DNA of 64,000 bases from Paracamarosporium sp. OC-R06-R3. Taxonomy: Eukaryota; Ascomycota; Dothideomycetes; Pleosporales; Didymosphaeriaceae. Below are positions 1-11,823 of the stretch, in pieces. Below the pieces are notes generated by a model that saw only the letters and a program-made list of their open reading frames with translations, was not told where the DNA came from and made no database searches. Both the position numbers and the translations under genes were made by a program. The stretch lies in NCBI GenBank assembly GCA_019828545.1, contig JACVRA010000161.1, positions 62,001 through 126,000 on the forward strand, written 5' to 3'. How positions within the stretch are numbered: position 1 is the stretch's first letter; every line of letters begins with the position of its first letter.

Positions 1-72
1 AAATGGCTGAACTTCAGCTCAGTATGATGACAGTGAAGAATGTTCTCATGGTTTTGATGGCTATGGGAATTG

Positions 73-78
73 TATAAA
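73..78 (+). promoter_or_regulatory. TATA-like box upstream of small secreted protein gene
   Basis: A TATAAA hexamer lies 145 bases before the ATG at 223. The leader between them is C/A/T-rich and almost free of G, as is common in fungal 5' leaders. It is the only core-promoter-like element seen before this gene. Inference only; no transcript start is visible. Confidence 0.4.
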
Positions 79-222
79 GCATGCTTGTATCTTCACGATT
101 TCTTCCATCATCACAACATCGCATCACATCTTCTCTTCTACAAACACCACTTCAAACAACCAAGTCTCTTAACTCAATCACTTCAGTCTTTTTCAAAGCA
201 CCAACAAACCTTCACACTCAAA

Positions 223-609
223 ATGTACTCCTTCATCACCCTCACCACCCTCTTCGCCGCCGCTCTGGCCGCCCCCGCCAGGCAGGCTCGCCAAACTCTC
301 CCAACTCTCAACTTTGCTGTCTCCAACGACGTTTCCGGAGCACAAGTCGGCAGCTCCATCCTTGCCGATGGCAACGCTGTTACCTTCAGCCATGTCTTCG
401 CCGGCACGGCTCTCGACCGCGACGGTGCCATCATTGCTACCAGCATCCAGTCAACCTCGAACGGCGCTGGAATCTTCTGCATCATAAATGATGGCGAAGG
501 CAACCAAGTTGGTCTCTTGAACGAGCAAAAGACCTTCGTCGACTTGGATGGCCAGGAGGGCGCCGTTGAGACAGACGTCAGTGCTTTCACGCTCCTGTGC
601 GAGGCATAA
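223..609 (+). CDS. small secreted protein, 128 aa, unknown function
   Basis: A single-exon gene. The ATG at 223 is preceded by CAAA, a good fungal start context. The open frame extends further upstream without another ATG. The first 16 residues (MYSFITLTTLFAAALA) form a clear signal peptide, followed by a short Arg/Gln-rich stretch (APARQARQ) that could be a propeptide. The mature part is about 105 aa, rich in Gly, Ala, Asp and small residues, and has only two cysteines (in GIFCII and near the end, TLLCEA), which could form one disulfide. I do not recognise the family. Small size, secretion and acidic composition fit a generic fungal secreted protein, possibly a host-interaction protein, but nothing in the sequence proves that. 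No neighbour shares its strand within 9 kb. Confidence 0.72.
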   Translation: MYSFITLTTLFAAALAAPARQARQTLPTLNFAVSNDVSGAQVGSSILADGNAVTFSHVFAGTALDRDGAIIATSIQSTSNGAGIFCIINDGEGNQVGLLNEQKTFVDLDGQEGAVETDVSAFTLLCEA

Positions 610-1850
610 ACGAAAGATGATGATGAAACTTGTGGAAAAGATGGTTGCGGAGTAGAGAGTCAAGAGATGTGGTAATCAAACGGTCCTTATTGGGTTTTGC
701 ATAGCGTTGGGGTTTCGGATATTGCATTTGGATTTCATCATTCCTTTGCCTACGTGCTTGACAGACAGCACCTTCCTATCCTTAATTGTAATTCTTTATT
801 ATCAATCAAATCATTCTATCATAATATTGTTTGACCATCATAAATACTGTTCTTACGCTTATTCCAGAAAATTTCATGAACTATTCTCACTGAGCTACTT
901 CGTAAACCGCTGCTTTTCTTGGGCACAACATCAGATCATCATCGATATTTTCTTTCAATGTAGATGACACAGATAAGGGATGACCACATTGCGGGTTCTT
1001 ACGTCATCTAAACAGCTTGAGCTTGAGCACTCACCTAGTCGTGATCTAGCGATAGAGGAAACCATATTTCCATATTCCAATAACAGACGTGTTCAACTAA
1101 TATAGACTTATCTTAGAATTTGGAACGCAAGGCCACCGTCTATCCATGATCGTACGTGCAGAACAAACATAGTAGAATTAACATTTGCTTCCGTATCTCC
1201 CATATCCCCTAAAAAGTTCAGAGAAAATGCTACCAACCAATCAGATTCTGAACCCAAAAATTTCACTACACTCTCAAGAATGATCCCTGGATTGGCCAGC
1301 TATGAAGGTTTCACTTCCATTTTTCATACCTGAACAGATCGTCGTTCTCATGGTCTATACGTCTTCTGAAGACATTGGAAGAGTAGATAATCTATCTCCT
1401 AGTGCCGTAGATACACACCTAATATCTGAGTTGCTAAGCGGGCGAGTGATGTTATTTGTGTCGATCGTTGTCGCTCTAGGTTACGGAATACCAGGTTACA
1501 CGGAATTAGTAGGACTAAACAGGTAAGAGAAGCACGTGAGTTGGCGGAAAGCCGTCAGACGTAGTATATAGGATTACGTTAGTGATGCGTGAGAGTCGTC
1601 CTGCGTAAGGAACTTCATTTTTAACTATGCGCTGCTGTTCGTACGTGAAAGTGGCGCAAAGGCTGGGCTCATGAGACAGACGAGAAGATTTATATTCATA
1701 AAGTGCTTCACCTGACGTCTATTGCAAAGCTAGTAATGATATTGATGAAACTTCATGGTATCAAATTCGTAATCTATAGCGGCAAGGACGCCACGCAATA
1801 TATTTCGCTAGTAAAGACACAACGCATACTGCACTCCCAGCATTACCGCC
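610..1850. other. intergenic, no gene recognised
   Basis: About 1.2 kb between the secreted protein and the 3' end of the transporter gene. Short frames exist on both strands, but none has a recognisable domain, splice pattern or homology. A CCAAT-type pentamer occurs near 1238. Confidence 0.5.
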
Positions 1851-3040
1851 TTACACAGCAGCATGCGAGCTATACCCCCCCTCGCTCACGACGACGCCAC
1901 CTTCCGCGCGCAACGGAAAGCTCTGCGCCCTCTGCATGCCCCACTGCTGCTCCCTGACCAACCTCATCGGGCCCCTCACAAAACAGCTCATCAAATCCGT
2001 GATATTGAATGCCTGGACCATGGCCGTGATGGGTCCGGCAGCAGGACCGATTCCCTCGCCGGTGTAAACCGACACCGGGAATGCAACGAACAATAGCAGA
2101 GCAAACAACGGCATTTCGCACGCCAGAATCAAACTGGGCAGCGCGACCTTGATGTCGTGGTACGTCATGTGCTCGTTGGGCTTGATAGTGTCGTTTCCGA
2201 CGAGGATGCCGATGATGAATACCTGGAGAGCGTTCAAACCGATGATGCCCTTGAAGGCGAGGAACTTGAGCATGACCTTGTGCGGCGCAAGCTGGTCCTT
2301 CTTGAGCTTGTAGAAACGCAGACAGGCGAGGACGGCGAACGTCGTCGATGCGATCTTGATGACTTGCAGCCAGATGTGCGCGAATCTGGGCTTGTTGGAG
2401 GCACCGCAGTAGGTGCCGACGGCGAGGGAGATGGCGGTTGCGATCCAGACGATGATGGCGACGGGGAAGTATTGCAGGACCATGTACCATGTTCTCTGAA
2501 AGCGTTGTTAGTTGAGCTGTAGAGTGGGTGTGAATAGAGTGGATGTACCTTTAGCCATTTAGGGCTGTCGACGCCTTCCCTTGCGACCTTCGCAGCGCCT
2601 GCACCGAAGAGCTCATCGAAGCCTCCAGGATTTGCAAGCACAAAGTCGCAGAGCAACAGCAGGAATGCTGATATCGCAATCGAGCATCCAAAATCCAGTG
2701 ACTCGACCAGGTACTCTCCAGCTTCCTCTTGCCAGACGATAAGGAACGAGAACAGTGCAACCCAGGGTACGAGCATCAGGATGCGGATGACTTGTCGCTG
2801 CTGGATAGGATTTGAGAAGTTTATGGCATGTCGAATGATGGCGACCGAGACGATGAGAAGGGCTGCAAGACCACATGCACCGGATAGGATAGTTGCGAAG
2901 CTGTGGAAGGTTAATGAGCCGACCACAGGCTTCATCTGATCCGCGGGAAGGCTGGTTGGGTCTGCGGGACATGCATTATCAGAGCTATCGTTGTCGTTGT
3001 CATGTCTTAACTTGCGTGCGACAAGGTAAGCGAAGTCCAT
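1851..3040 (-). CDS. organic solute transporter alpha (Ostalpha/TMEM184) family membrane protein
   Basis: Two exons, 3040..2549 and 2495..1851, joined across a 53-nt intron (2548..2496, GTACAT..TTTCAG) in phase 0, giving 378 aa. The ATG at 3040 begins MDFAYLVARK; a short hydrophilic segment ends in a Cys/Pro-rich stretch (CPADPTSLPADQ) before the first of about seven predicted membrane helices. TM segments are visible around the ILSGACGLAALLIVSVAII, LVPWVALFSFLIVW and FAVLACLRFYKL regions. The order and the FKGIIGLNALQV stretch match fungal Ostalpha/DUF300 proteins. Animal members move bile acids and steroids; fungal members are mostly uncharacterised and their cargo is unknown. The C-terminal tail is soluble. 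The N-terminus is less certain than the rest. Confidence 0.8.
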
Positions 3041-4099
3041 GCTCTTGTTGAAGGAAACGATGTAATGGCCTGAAGTGGTGTTTTGTGTGTATGTAATCGT
3101 GTGATGGAGTAGGCGTGCAAGGAGTTGCTGCGGTAGAAGTGAGATAATTCCATTCCCACGCCAGGCACCCCCGTCCTATATACTCGTGGCCTTGATCGTC
3201 GTCCCGCACATCGGACCTGAGCGATAAAGTCCGGTGGGTGTAAGCCCTGCCTCCCTCGAGGTTGTTGGGGTGTGCAAGGCTGAGCAGACTGTCGCTGTAC
3301 GAACCCAACTAGGTAAAGTCCACAAGGTCCAAAAGCTTGCTAAAGCTTAAACCGAAAATAATTGGCGACCGCCCGTCATCGTTTCGTGCAGGGTCCAACC
3401 GCACCGCCTACCGCCCTATGTTATGCTAGACTTAGTTGGGGTTCCTTTGCGCCCGACGAATCGCAAAACGAGGACATGTCTTTGACACCGCTCAGAGGTG
3501 CAGATCCCAAGAGCCTCCATCAAGCAATGTCGATGGCTGTAACGCATAGCTTACGCTGGACTGTGGCTGAGGGCGTTGACCACTGCTCTGCGAGTCGACG
3601 CAATCTCAGCCATGAGCAGGGTGCATACGAAGGGCAGCGCTGTACGAGCCCCAAGTGACGGAGAAGTCTCCATGTTTGATGGGTTTGGGGGCGGAGCGAA
3701 GGAGCAAAGGATCAGGCTTGTGTGGTCGTTGGACAAGCTAACGGTGGGTTCGTATACCCCTTGGCGTAAATTGGCTTTTCAACCTGAGCTTGGCTGCTGG
3801 TCAGATGCACTCCAAGCTGCCGTTCTAACAATGCGTCCATACTGTATGAGAACCACTTATGGGACCTTCCGAGGCGTCCTGCCGACTAAGATGCAAATAG
3901 GTATACAATCGTGGACCAGTTTTAAAGCGCATTTCCCGAAACGGAAAAAGGTGCTCAGGTATGAATGTAAATAATGCTTCTTGACTTACGCGTACGCGGA
4001 TCGGCGGCCGATGTTTAACGAGTCATATCGGACAATCAAAGCGACCGACACCCGCTGCGACGCGGACACATCGTTCTGCAGGAGATGTGAATGCTTTTC
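3041..4099. other. intergenic, no gene recognised
   Basis: About 1.06 kb between the start of the Ostalpha-like gene and the stop of the DUF6536 gene, both on the minus strand. It should hold the promoter of the first. The frames on either strand look like chance. Confidence 0.5.
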
Positions 4100-6662
4100 T
4101 CAAGATGAGGCCCTCGTTTGGCGCTCACGAAGAGATCCAGCTTCGTTAGTCCACCCAGCATACAGCTGTCCAACCTTTGGCATTTCAACGTCTCTCGTTG
4201 AAAATGCGCAATGACCCACACCATCCGCATTGACGCCAACGACACCCCACTGCACCTTAGCTCGCGCAGCTTCGGATCCATCCACTTCTTCCACCTCCCA
4301 GCACGCTGCGCTCATAGCTGCGCTACAGCTCCCGGCGACATTCATTCCTTCCTTGAGCGGTATCCAACCAAGCCCGATGACTGTCAGGAGCATCGCCGTG
4401 CCCAGCATAATCGTAGTAAAAATGGCGATAGGTGAGTAGCCAGTCGATTTCCAATCCCCAGTATATGGCTCATGCTGCCCATCGTATCGGTACGTATCAA
4501 TCGCAACCAGGAATATGCTTTGCGAAACAAGCCAATGGAGCACCCCGCTCAACACCATGAGCGGCAATGCAAAGCGATACGGCAATTGTAAGAAATAGGA
4601 CGAGCGCTGCGCTCCTTCCGAAGCTCGCGATACGCGCAAGCCTTTGCGTTGGTGCGCATACGATACCCATTCGTAGCCGAGAAGCATTGCAGTGAAGAGC
4701 CCGTTGTAAGTGAAGTAGATAAAAGACAGGATGGGCTGTGCGACGTTGGCGATAAGAATGTATTCAATGGTGTTGAAATCGCCAGTGTAAGATATGATGG
4801 TTCGGGTGTCAATGGCGCCGTAACCGATGGCTGCGAAGCCGGCGACTGAGTGTGAAGTTCCAGGTGGAAGTTGGTTGACGCCGTAGCCAAGAAGAACTGC
4901 GACGGCGATGAGGATTCCTAATAGTCTAGTGAACTATCAGCGATAGGTAGTTCGGTTATCGTTTGTAGTCATGTAGCGAATAGTAACTTGACAGTGTAGC
5001 TAGCATCGACCTTAACCGTCTGTGTATAACAGCTTGATGCTCCCTGCCGACATTTTGAATATGAAGCATGTGACTTACATTGAGAAAGTCGTGATCCTTC
5101 GTGTACGACTCGTTACATCCTTAAACCGTCGCTGCTTGCCTGTCCATTTTTTGGGTCCCGCAGGGAAATACTCGTCGTGGGTTTTTACGTCACGCACGGA
5201 TAGAAGGCACATACCCTTCGTCGTCTCATCCCTCCTTTCCAGGAAAGAAGCCACGGCGTCTCCCATTGTCATAAGAGGATTTTCTTTCGTCCAGAAAGCT
5301 GTGTAGAAGATAAGAACGGCCTTGAAAAAGTTGAGGACCGTGACTATGATTCCAATAGGAAGGGTAAATTGAACTTTGCAGCGCGGCTCAGCCTTTTCGC
5401 TTAGGCAATAGTCGACAGGATAGGTGGGTGAAGTACGATAACCTTCGGGAGGGTCCGATTGAGTAATCTCGTAATCGTATTTGTTCCCTACTCTCCATTC
5501 ACTTGGCGAACTTTTTATGTCGTCAACGAGGCTGGAGCAGAAAGTATAGAGCCATGTCGGGTTGTTGGAGCATATCCATGCATACGCGTTTAACGCTGCC
5601 GTTGAAGACGACGCATCGCTCGCCGAGAAAACGTTGTAAGCATATATCTCAGCGGTTTTTTTATCCTCGGTAATATTAGGCGAAGGCATCTTGTCATCAG
5701 CTGCAACCAGAAAGACGTTTCTTCTCTTAGTTTGAATGGGTTCCGCGTACTCGCGGATGCAGTCGAGATTTGAAAGTCGATCTAACGCGCCGTTCTGCGC
5801 CTTTTCGTGCATCCTGCGAGTGATCTCTGAACTGTAATCGAAATTAGTTTGTTTATTAGAACGAACGTTGGGATGGCATACATAGCAAAACCATTATTAG
5901 CAGTTGAGCCACATTCACCACAATCCGCATTGTTGATGAACGATTCCCGCACGTTTAATGCATAATAATCATTTGAGGAGATAGAAAGGAACACTGCTGA
6001 GTTGTAGCTACACAATTAGAAGGCAGTCGAGCAGCGAGTAAGAATACTCACAACAGATGCAAAGGTAGCGATGAGAGCCCGAGAAGTACCCACACCACCG
6101 ATCGTCGTATGTTTATGTTCCTCAGATTATGGATGCTCTGAATACCGATGTCAAGCCATCTGCCTTTCGCATGTGCGTCATCGACTTCTTTCCTCGTTGG
6201 AGCTGAAAGACATTGCATGCAATAGTTGCTTGAGCTTAGAAGTATGGTGCTCAACAAATTGATGAGTAAATGTAGCCCGGTGTTGAGTTTGCGCGCACGT
6301 TCGCAGTCACCTTCGAAAAGCGCTCCCTCTTTGCGAGTGGAACACACAATGGTGACGACCAGGTTGATGAGAAATACGACCGAAGTGGCAATCCCGCCGT
6401 TAAGGGCACCAAATCTCCAGCCAGAAGTATACCGTTTTGTACTGTTCAAATAGCTCTTGTTTGTACCATCCAAACTGGTGTCGTCAACGCGTATTGAGTG
6501 TGGGTAATAGCTCGTGTCCTCTGTGTACACCGACGGGGAGTACGCAAGCTTGCGCAATTCTGTTTCGTCCACATTGCTCCATTGCTGTTCCTGCATATTC
6601 TGGGTGCGACGCTTCTGAAACCGCTTCTTCGAGAAGGCGGGGATGTTCTCAAAGCCAAACAT
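4100..6662 (-). CDS. DUF6536-family multi-pass membrane protein
   Basis: Four exons: 6662..6052, 6007..5882, 5831..5079, 4925..4100. Introns of 44, 50 and 153 nt are all phase 2 and keep one frame, giving 771 aa. The start is the ATG at 6662 (MFGFENIPAF); the frame continues upstream only with non-ATG codons. After a hydrophilic N-terminus comes the family core: a GWRFG motif, a first TM helix, then LHLLINLLST, SNYCMQCLSAPTR, the WLDIGI stretch and SSLPLHL, the signature of the fungal DUF6536 region. A long extracellular or lumenal part follows (NADCGECG, several Trp), then four to five TM helices in the C-terminal third. The family has no established function. The third intron is unusually long for this window; its acceptor (CACTAG at 4931..4926) was chosen because it restores the conserved hydrophobic frame LLGILIAVAVLLGYG. 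Confidence 0.82.
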
Positions 6663-7231
6663 CTGGAGGCATAACAGGAATCGGCTTGAGCGTACTCGAA
6701 CTTTGATAGATAGCAAAAGGCCCAGCTTCCAAGCTTCCTTAAATGACGATGGACGCGTGCCTATTACCTATTATTGGATCCTCGCTCCACTCAGAATCCT
6801 TCCGCAAGGTGCTACAACCCGCGTCATGTTGCTGACAGAGTGGCAACTCAAGCATGCGGCACGATGAGGGTGGCCAGGATGCATGGTTTCCAGCCACAGG
6901 AACGACGCTCATCTTTCCAAAATAATGACAGCGAAGCTGCAAATGTTCCCACAAGGGATGAGTATTTGGTGTTGAGTGAACAGCAAGCTTCTGACGTCAA
7001 GTCTAGGCAGGGTCTCCGATTGGACGACTAGCTAGCGGGCCACGACTACCAACCAGTGCGCTGCAGGTACGGCAAGACCGGAACGCACATGATAGTATCA
7101 CAACCCGAACGTTGAACACACCTGCTAGAGGTTTACAATTGCACTTGTAGTGTTCCTTTACTGCTAGTAGTTGCACAGTGTGAACATTAGCTGGTATCTA
7201 GCTATCCTCGATTCGTATGTGCATTTATCAT
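6663..7231. other. intergenic, no gene recognised
   Basis: 569 bases between the DUF6536 gene start and the CCT3 stop, both minus. It holds the DUF6536 promoter and the CCT3 3' UTR. No further signal seen. Confidence 0.5.
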
Positions 7232-9041
7232 CTAATCGTCGCCGCCACCACCAATGGGACCCGACACTTGTTTCGCTGCCTTCGCCGCGACGATGTCATC
7301 TACCCTCAACAACAGACATGCGCTCTCTACAGCCGTCTTGACACTCTGCTCCTTCACGGCAAGAGGCTCCCAAACACCGAACTGTCGCATATCCACGACC
7401 TTTCCGGCATCACCATCGATGCCCCATGAGCTTCCGTTTTGCTGTCCGTCCTCGTAACCCTCAGCGTGCTTCGCGCGGAGCTGCGTAAGCACCTTGATGG
7501 GGCTGTTTCCGGAGTTTTGAATAATTGTGCGGGGAATGACCTCCATTGCTTCCGCAACGGCCTTGTACGGCCACTGTGCGACACCCTCAATCTGCTTCGC
7601 TCTCCGCTCCAGTCCAACTGCCACGGCCATCTCTGTCGCTCCGCCTCCTGGGCAGAGCTTCGGATTCCAGATGACGTTTCGAGCTACACCCATCGCATCG
7701 TGAAGGTTGCGTTCGATCTCATTAAGGATATCTTTGGAAGGTCCGCGTAGCAGTATTGTACACGCTTTCGGGTCTTTGCACTTGGTGAGGAAGGTGAAGT
7801 ATTCGTCGCCGATCTTGGAGATCTCGAAGAGGCCACATTGGGTGCCAATGTCGGAGGCGGCTGCGGAGAAAACCGAGTTTACAATCGTGGCGCCGGTGGC
7901 TCGTGCGATACGGTTGTTGTCAGTCTTGCGAACTCGTCGAATAGCGGTGATATCGTGCTTGACGAGGAAGTGTTGCGCGAGGTCTGATGTCGGGGTTAGA
8001 AGCGGAAGACACACAACCTTTAATTTTGAACGTACCACTAACACCCTTCTCCGTAATGACGAGGTCAGGCTTGAGCGCAATAATGGAATCGCACATTGCT
8101 TTCACCTGTTCCTCCTCGATCTGCAGAATACGGTTCCAGTCTTCTTCTTTGCTGATCTCGATGTTGGTCTGGCTCTCACCCTTCTTATATTCGAGCGGGC
8201 AATCGAGAAGCAGGACCCTGGGGTTCTCTATCCTTCGCCTCATCTTGGGGTGTGTGATGTCCTTGTTGAGCATAACGCCGTCTAGCACCTGGCTCTCTTC
8301 GATCTCGCCTCCCGGAATTTTTTCGATACGTGCATAACGCTTAATGTCCACCTCCTTCTTGCCACCTCCTGCATCTAGTGACACTGTTCGCACAGCCTTG
8401 AGCGCCAAGCTGCACATTAGCTCCGACCACCGCGAAACGAACTTGGTGCCAATCGAGGCGTTGATAAGCTGGTACATGGCCTTGTCATCGTTGATGTCAA
8501 CGTCCACTGCGATCTCTTCGATGATCTCGAGGGCATCTGCGAGAGCGCGTTTGAAGGCCTGAATGATGACGACTGGGTGAATGTTGCGTTCTAGCTGGGG
8601 CAGCGCCTGAGCGAGGATTTCACCAGCTTTTGCATGTTAGATTTGCCCAAAATACCGTAGTACCGTGCCGAGATCGCATACCTAATATTATGACGGTAGT
8701 GGTGCCATCGCCAACCTCCTCATCTTGTGTTCGGCTCAGCTCAATCATGCTCTTTGCAGCGGGGTGCGCAACTTCGATCTCTCGTAGGATGGCATGGCCG
8801 TCGTTGGTGAGGACGATGCCGCCCATGGGATCGAGCAGCATCTTGAGCATAGCCTTGGGGCCCAGACATGACCGAATGATGTCCGAAACGGTCTTTGCGG
8901 CTGTGATGTTGGAAAGCTGGGCTTTGCGGCCAAATTGCCGCTCCCCGCCGGGGGTTTGGGTGTCTGTTATGCTGTGAGCTGCCCGCCCACCACGGGGTGT
9001 AGCTGTCAACACTTACTCATAACAACCACGGGCGCCTGCAT
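7232..9041 (-). CDS. CCT3: chaperonin CCT/TRiC subunit gamma
   Basis: Four exons: 9041..9017, 8963..8682, 8626..8036, 7983..7232. Introns of 53, 55 and 52 nt give 549 aa, the usual length for this subunit. The product is one of eight subunits of the cytosolic ATP-driven chaperonin that folds actin, tubulin and WD-repeat proteins. Diagnostic pieces: MQAPVVVM start, GRKAQ, SCLGPKAMLKMLLDP, the nucleotide-binding TNDG and the GDGTTTVI loop, then VITEKGVSGD in the apical domain and a CPGGGATE segment late in the equatorial domain, ending in a Gly/Asp tail (GPIGGGGDD). The first exon is only 25 nt, ending one base into codon 9, so gene finders can miss the start. All splice sites are GT..AG and phase 1. 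Intact and surely essential. Confidence 0.97.
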
Positions 9042-9821
9042 CTTGATGGTATTGTGCAGGTTTCAACAGATATTAAGGGAGCGAAAAGCAGCAACGTGAG
9101 GCGGGGTATCAAGCTGCGCAGGTGCCTTGCACCTCTGCTATGCCTGCTCCACCAAAAAACGCGTCGATTCGGCCCCCAGTTTCTCCGGCTCCGACACAAA
9201 ACGGCACTTGCCAGAGGCCAAGAGCGACCGGCGGGCCTCACGATGAGTAAGCTCTCACGTGATCCGGGTTGCGCCGGGCAATCGTCGGCCCAGCCGGCTG
9301 ATGAAATGTCTGGGCGCGTTTAGCGTGTTTCCATCAGTGTCCGTGTTCGGCATCGCCTACTGACCCAACCGCGCTAACCACAACGAGTGACCCTTGGATC
9401 GCCGCAACCCGTTCCCATTTGGCGAATTCTGCCGCAGACTACCGCCTTGGCCCCAGCCTCTCAGGGCACGGGACTATCGCGGAGCTTACATAGAGTGCCG
9501 CGACGGCCCTCACTCCATCGCTCTTCTTCCACACTTCACTTGCCCTCCCGTCTCCGCGCGTAGCTTTGTCCCGCCTCCTTCATATCGGGACTTGTTCTCA
9601 CTTCAATCCACTCTCCATCTTCATAACTTCCATCTCTTATACCATCTACGCCATCCTCGCGCGCATCCCACCTTGCTGCTGCCGCCATCTCCAACAACCA
9701 TCTCGTCGCGCCAGTGACCGTGACTGCGTAGTCGCAACCCTTCTCGTCTGCTCGTAGTCCAGCAGGCTCTTGTATCCTTATATACTCTTCCCCTTATTGA
9801 TCTACTAAACACACAGTGACC
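9042..9821. promoter_or_regulatory. divergent promoter region, CCT3 and the 9.8-kb unknown gene
   Basis: 780 bases between two divergent ATGs. The part nearest the plus-strand gene is a C/T-rich leader without long frames (about 9530-9820), typical of a fungal 5' UTR. No specific factor site was identified. Confidence 0.5.
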
Positions 9822-10739
9822 ATGGGCCTCAACTACTTCGCCTCGTCGCCCACCGTGGTGCTCCCACCTCAGCAAGCACACGGCTTCTTCGCTCCCCACC
9901 AGCGCTCTCACTCACCGGGGTCTTACCGCCCCAAGTATCCCACACCACCATCGCTCAACTACCAAGCCTCGCCTGTTTCCAATGCCAAAGTTGGGCGAAA
10001 ACGATCCATCACCGATGTCGACGACCCCGAGGAGAACCGTCCAGTCGGCGCAGTTGTAGCGCAAGCACCCGCGAAGCCCAAGCCTGAACCTATCTATGGC
10101 CCGGGTATGACGCTCATCTACCCTGGCGAGCCTGGCTACAACCTTGCCGCTGAATCGCAATCCGGTACTTGGTACGAAGAAAAGATCGAGAAGGAAGAAC
10201 TGGCGGAACCTGTCCGCCCCATCGCCGTGTCGCGCAAGTCACAGCGCATGGACTCCGCGACCAGCATTGTCGTCCCGTCATTGAACGACATGGCCGTGGA
10301 TGCGCAAAAGACCGATGCCATTGTCGACGAGCACGGCACCACCATCAACACGCTCATCGCATCGCTTGGTGTAGGCTGGAAGAATGTCTTGACCAACCCT
10401 ACGTTACGCGATGCTGCGCGCGCCTATTCACGCGTCATTGAGAACCACTTTGATCTCACTGAGGCTGTCATCCTCCTGGAGAAGGAATCACTCTCAGCCT
10501 ACCTTGTGCGCGCAAAGCAACACGGCGTGCAAGGCTTCTGGCTCTTCTCCGATAGCCTCCAATGGTGTCAGCTCGTCGGATGGTCCCTCCAGCGCACAGT
10601 ACAGAACCTCATGGCCGGTCCCATCCCACAAGTCGAAGGCGAACGCATCAACGCGCGTCAACGAACCCCATCGGAGCCCTCCACCCCGCCATCGCAGGAC
10701 ATCAACATGACAGCCGACGTCGACGCGATGGAGATGTGA
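9822..10739 (+). CDS. conserved fungal protein of unknown function, 305 aa
   Basis: Single exon. The ATG at 9822 sits in a GACC-ATG-G context; the frame extends two codons upstream from a GTG but has no other ATG. Residues 1-70 are Pro/Ser/His-rich and probably disordered, with a basic patch GRKRSI near 55 that could be a nuclear-localisation signal. The middle carries GMTLIYPGEPGY and WYEEKIEKEEL. The C-terminal half (about 160-265) is an ordered alpha-helical segment, TLIASLGVGWKNVL through VQGFWLFSDSLQWCQLVGWSL, rich in Trp and Phe. A Ser/Thr/Pro tail with TPSEPSTPPSQ follows. No catalytic motif or named domain is recognised. The ordered helical region and clean codon usage make it a genuine gene. 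Confidence 0.8.
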   Translation: MGLNYFASSPTVVLPPQQAHGFFAPHQRSHSPGSYRPKYPTPPSLNYQASPVSNAKVGRKRSITDVDDPEENRPVGAVVAQAPAKPKPEPIYGPGMTLIYPGEPGYNLAAESQSGTWYEEKIEKEELAEPVRPIAVSRKSQRMDSATSIVVPSLNDMAVDAQKTDAIVDEHGTTINTLIASLGVGWKNVLTNPTLRDAARAYSRVIENHFDLTEAVILLEKESLSAYLVRAKQHGVQGFWLFSDSLQWCQLVGWSLQRTVQNLMAGPIPQVEGERINARQRTPSEPSTPPSQDINMTADVDAMEM

Positions 10740-11823
10740 ACATTACGACATCTACGCCACCATCTACTTCCTTCTTTTTCTTGATCTGACTCTATCTATT
10801 GCAACAACATCTTATGGTTTATCGGTTATCTTCGCGTTACGCTGCCTCGGTTTTGAACGATCTTCTCGGGGAACTCGGCGTTCGGTTATGGAAAGGATTT
10901 GCTCAGCTCACTGGGATAGTGATGCTCATGTACTATAGCTTTTTACTCTGCGACTGCTCGATCGCCCGCCTTCGATCGCACTCGCACTCGCACGTGCTCA
11001 CATACTAAAACGAATAAGCATGCACTAAACAATCAAAAGAACATCATTTATTACATTCGCGTTCCAGCAACCACCGCATTGCCTGAATTCGCTGTAATCC
11101 ATCTGTAACTTTGCGATGCGCGCGCACAAGCAACATAACCACTCCTCACCGCAGCGCACCTCCAGCAACGCCACTCCCCTACCTAACTCCCTACTTCCTC
11201 TCCGCCCGGCATCCGGCTCCGTTGCCGTGCCAAAGACACAGTTGCCATAGCATCTACCGGCACTTACCAGGACCCCAAACCGACCATCTTACCACACACC
11301 CCTCCTGAGACCAGCCCCTGGCCCCAGCGTCAGTCTCGCGATCACGCTAGCACACGCTCACGCTCCCCCGAGCGAGCAACCGAGCGCGAGCAAACAACGC
11401 GAAAACGTCGCGCCCGGAGTTTCCTCGCGCCCCGCCGTATCTCTTGCCTTTTTCGCATCGCATCGCCTCATTTTACGGCGCTGCGACGAGGCTGCGTGTG
11501 CTCGGCGAGCCGGCCGGCTTTGTTGCCGGTTTTCGAGTGCGCTCCGGGCGAGGGGTTCGGCGGCCGGCGTGCTGCGTGCGGGTGTTGGGCGGGTTTGGCG
11601 TGGGTAAGATGTGCTTTTTTGTTGTGGCGATGTAGGGGTGTGGGTTTGGTGGAGGTGTTTGTTGGGCGACGCGACGTGGTTGTGGGAGGGCTTCTGCAAT
11701 GCAATGCAAGGTCACGGGTGGGTATATACTCCGATACCACGCTCCAGCGGTACGGTAAGTGCAAGGTGGTGAGTCTGCATGAGAACAGCTGTCTTGATCT
11801 GTTCGTCGCTGTGCGAGGCTGTA
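10740..11823. other. convergent intergenic region
   Basis: About 1.08 kb between the ends of the 9.8-kb gene (plus) and COG8 (minus). It likely holds both 3' UTRs. The segment 11100-11640 is compositionally skewed (C-rich, then G/T-rich). That yields long but biologically empty frames on both strands. Confidence 0.5.

Noticed and set aside
2234..2548. Continuation of the Ostalpha-like first exon into an Arg/Ser-rich tail
   Set aside because: This is read-through of the 53-nt intron in the wrong frame; splicing restores membrane helices.
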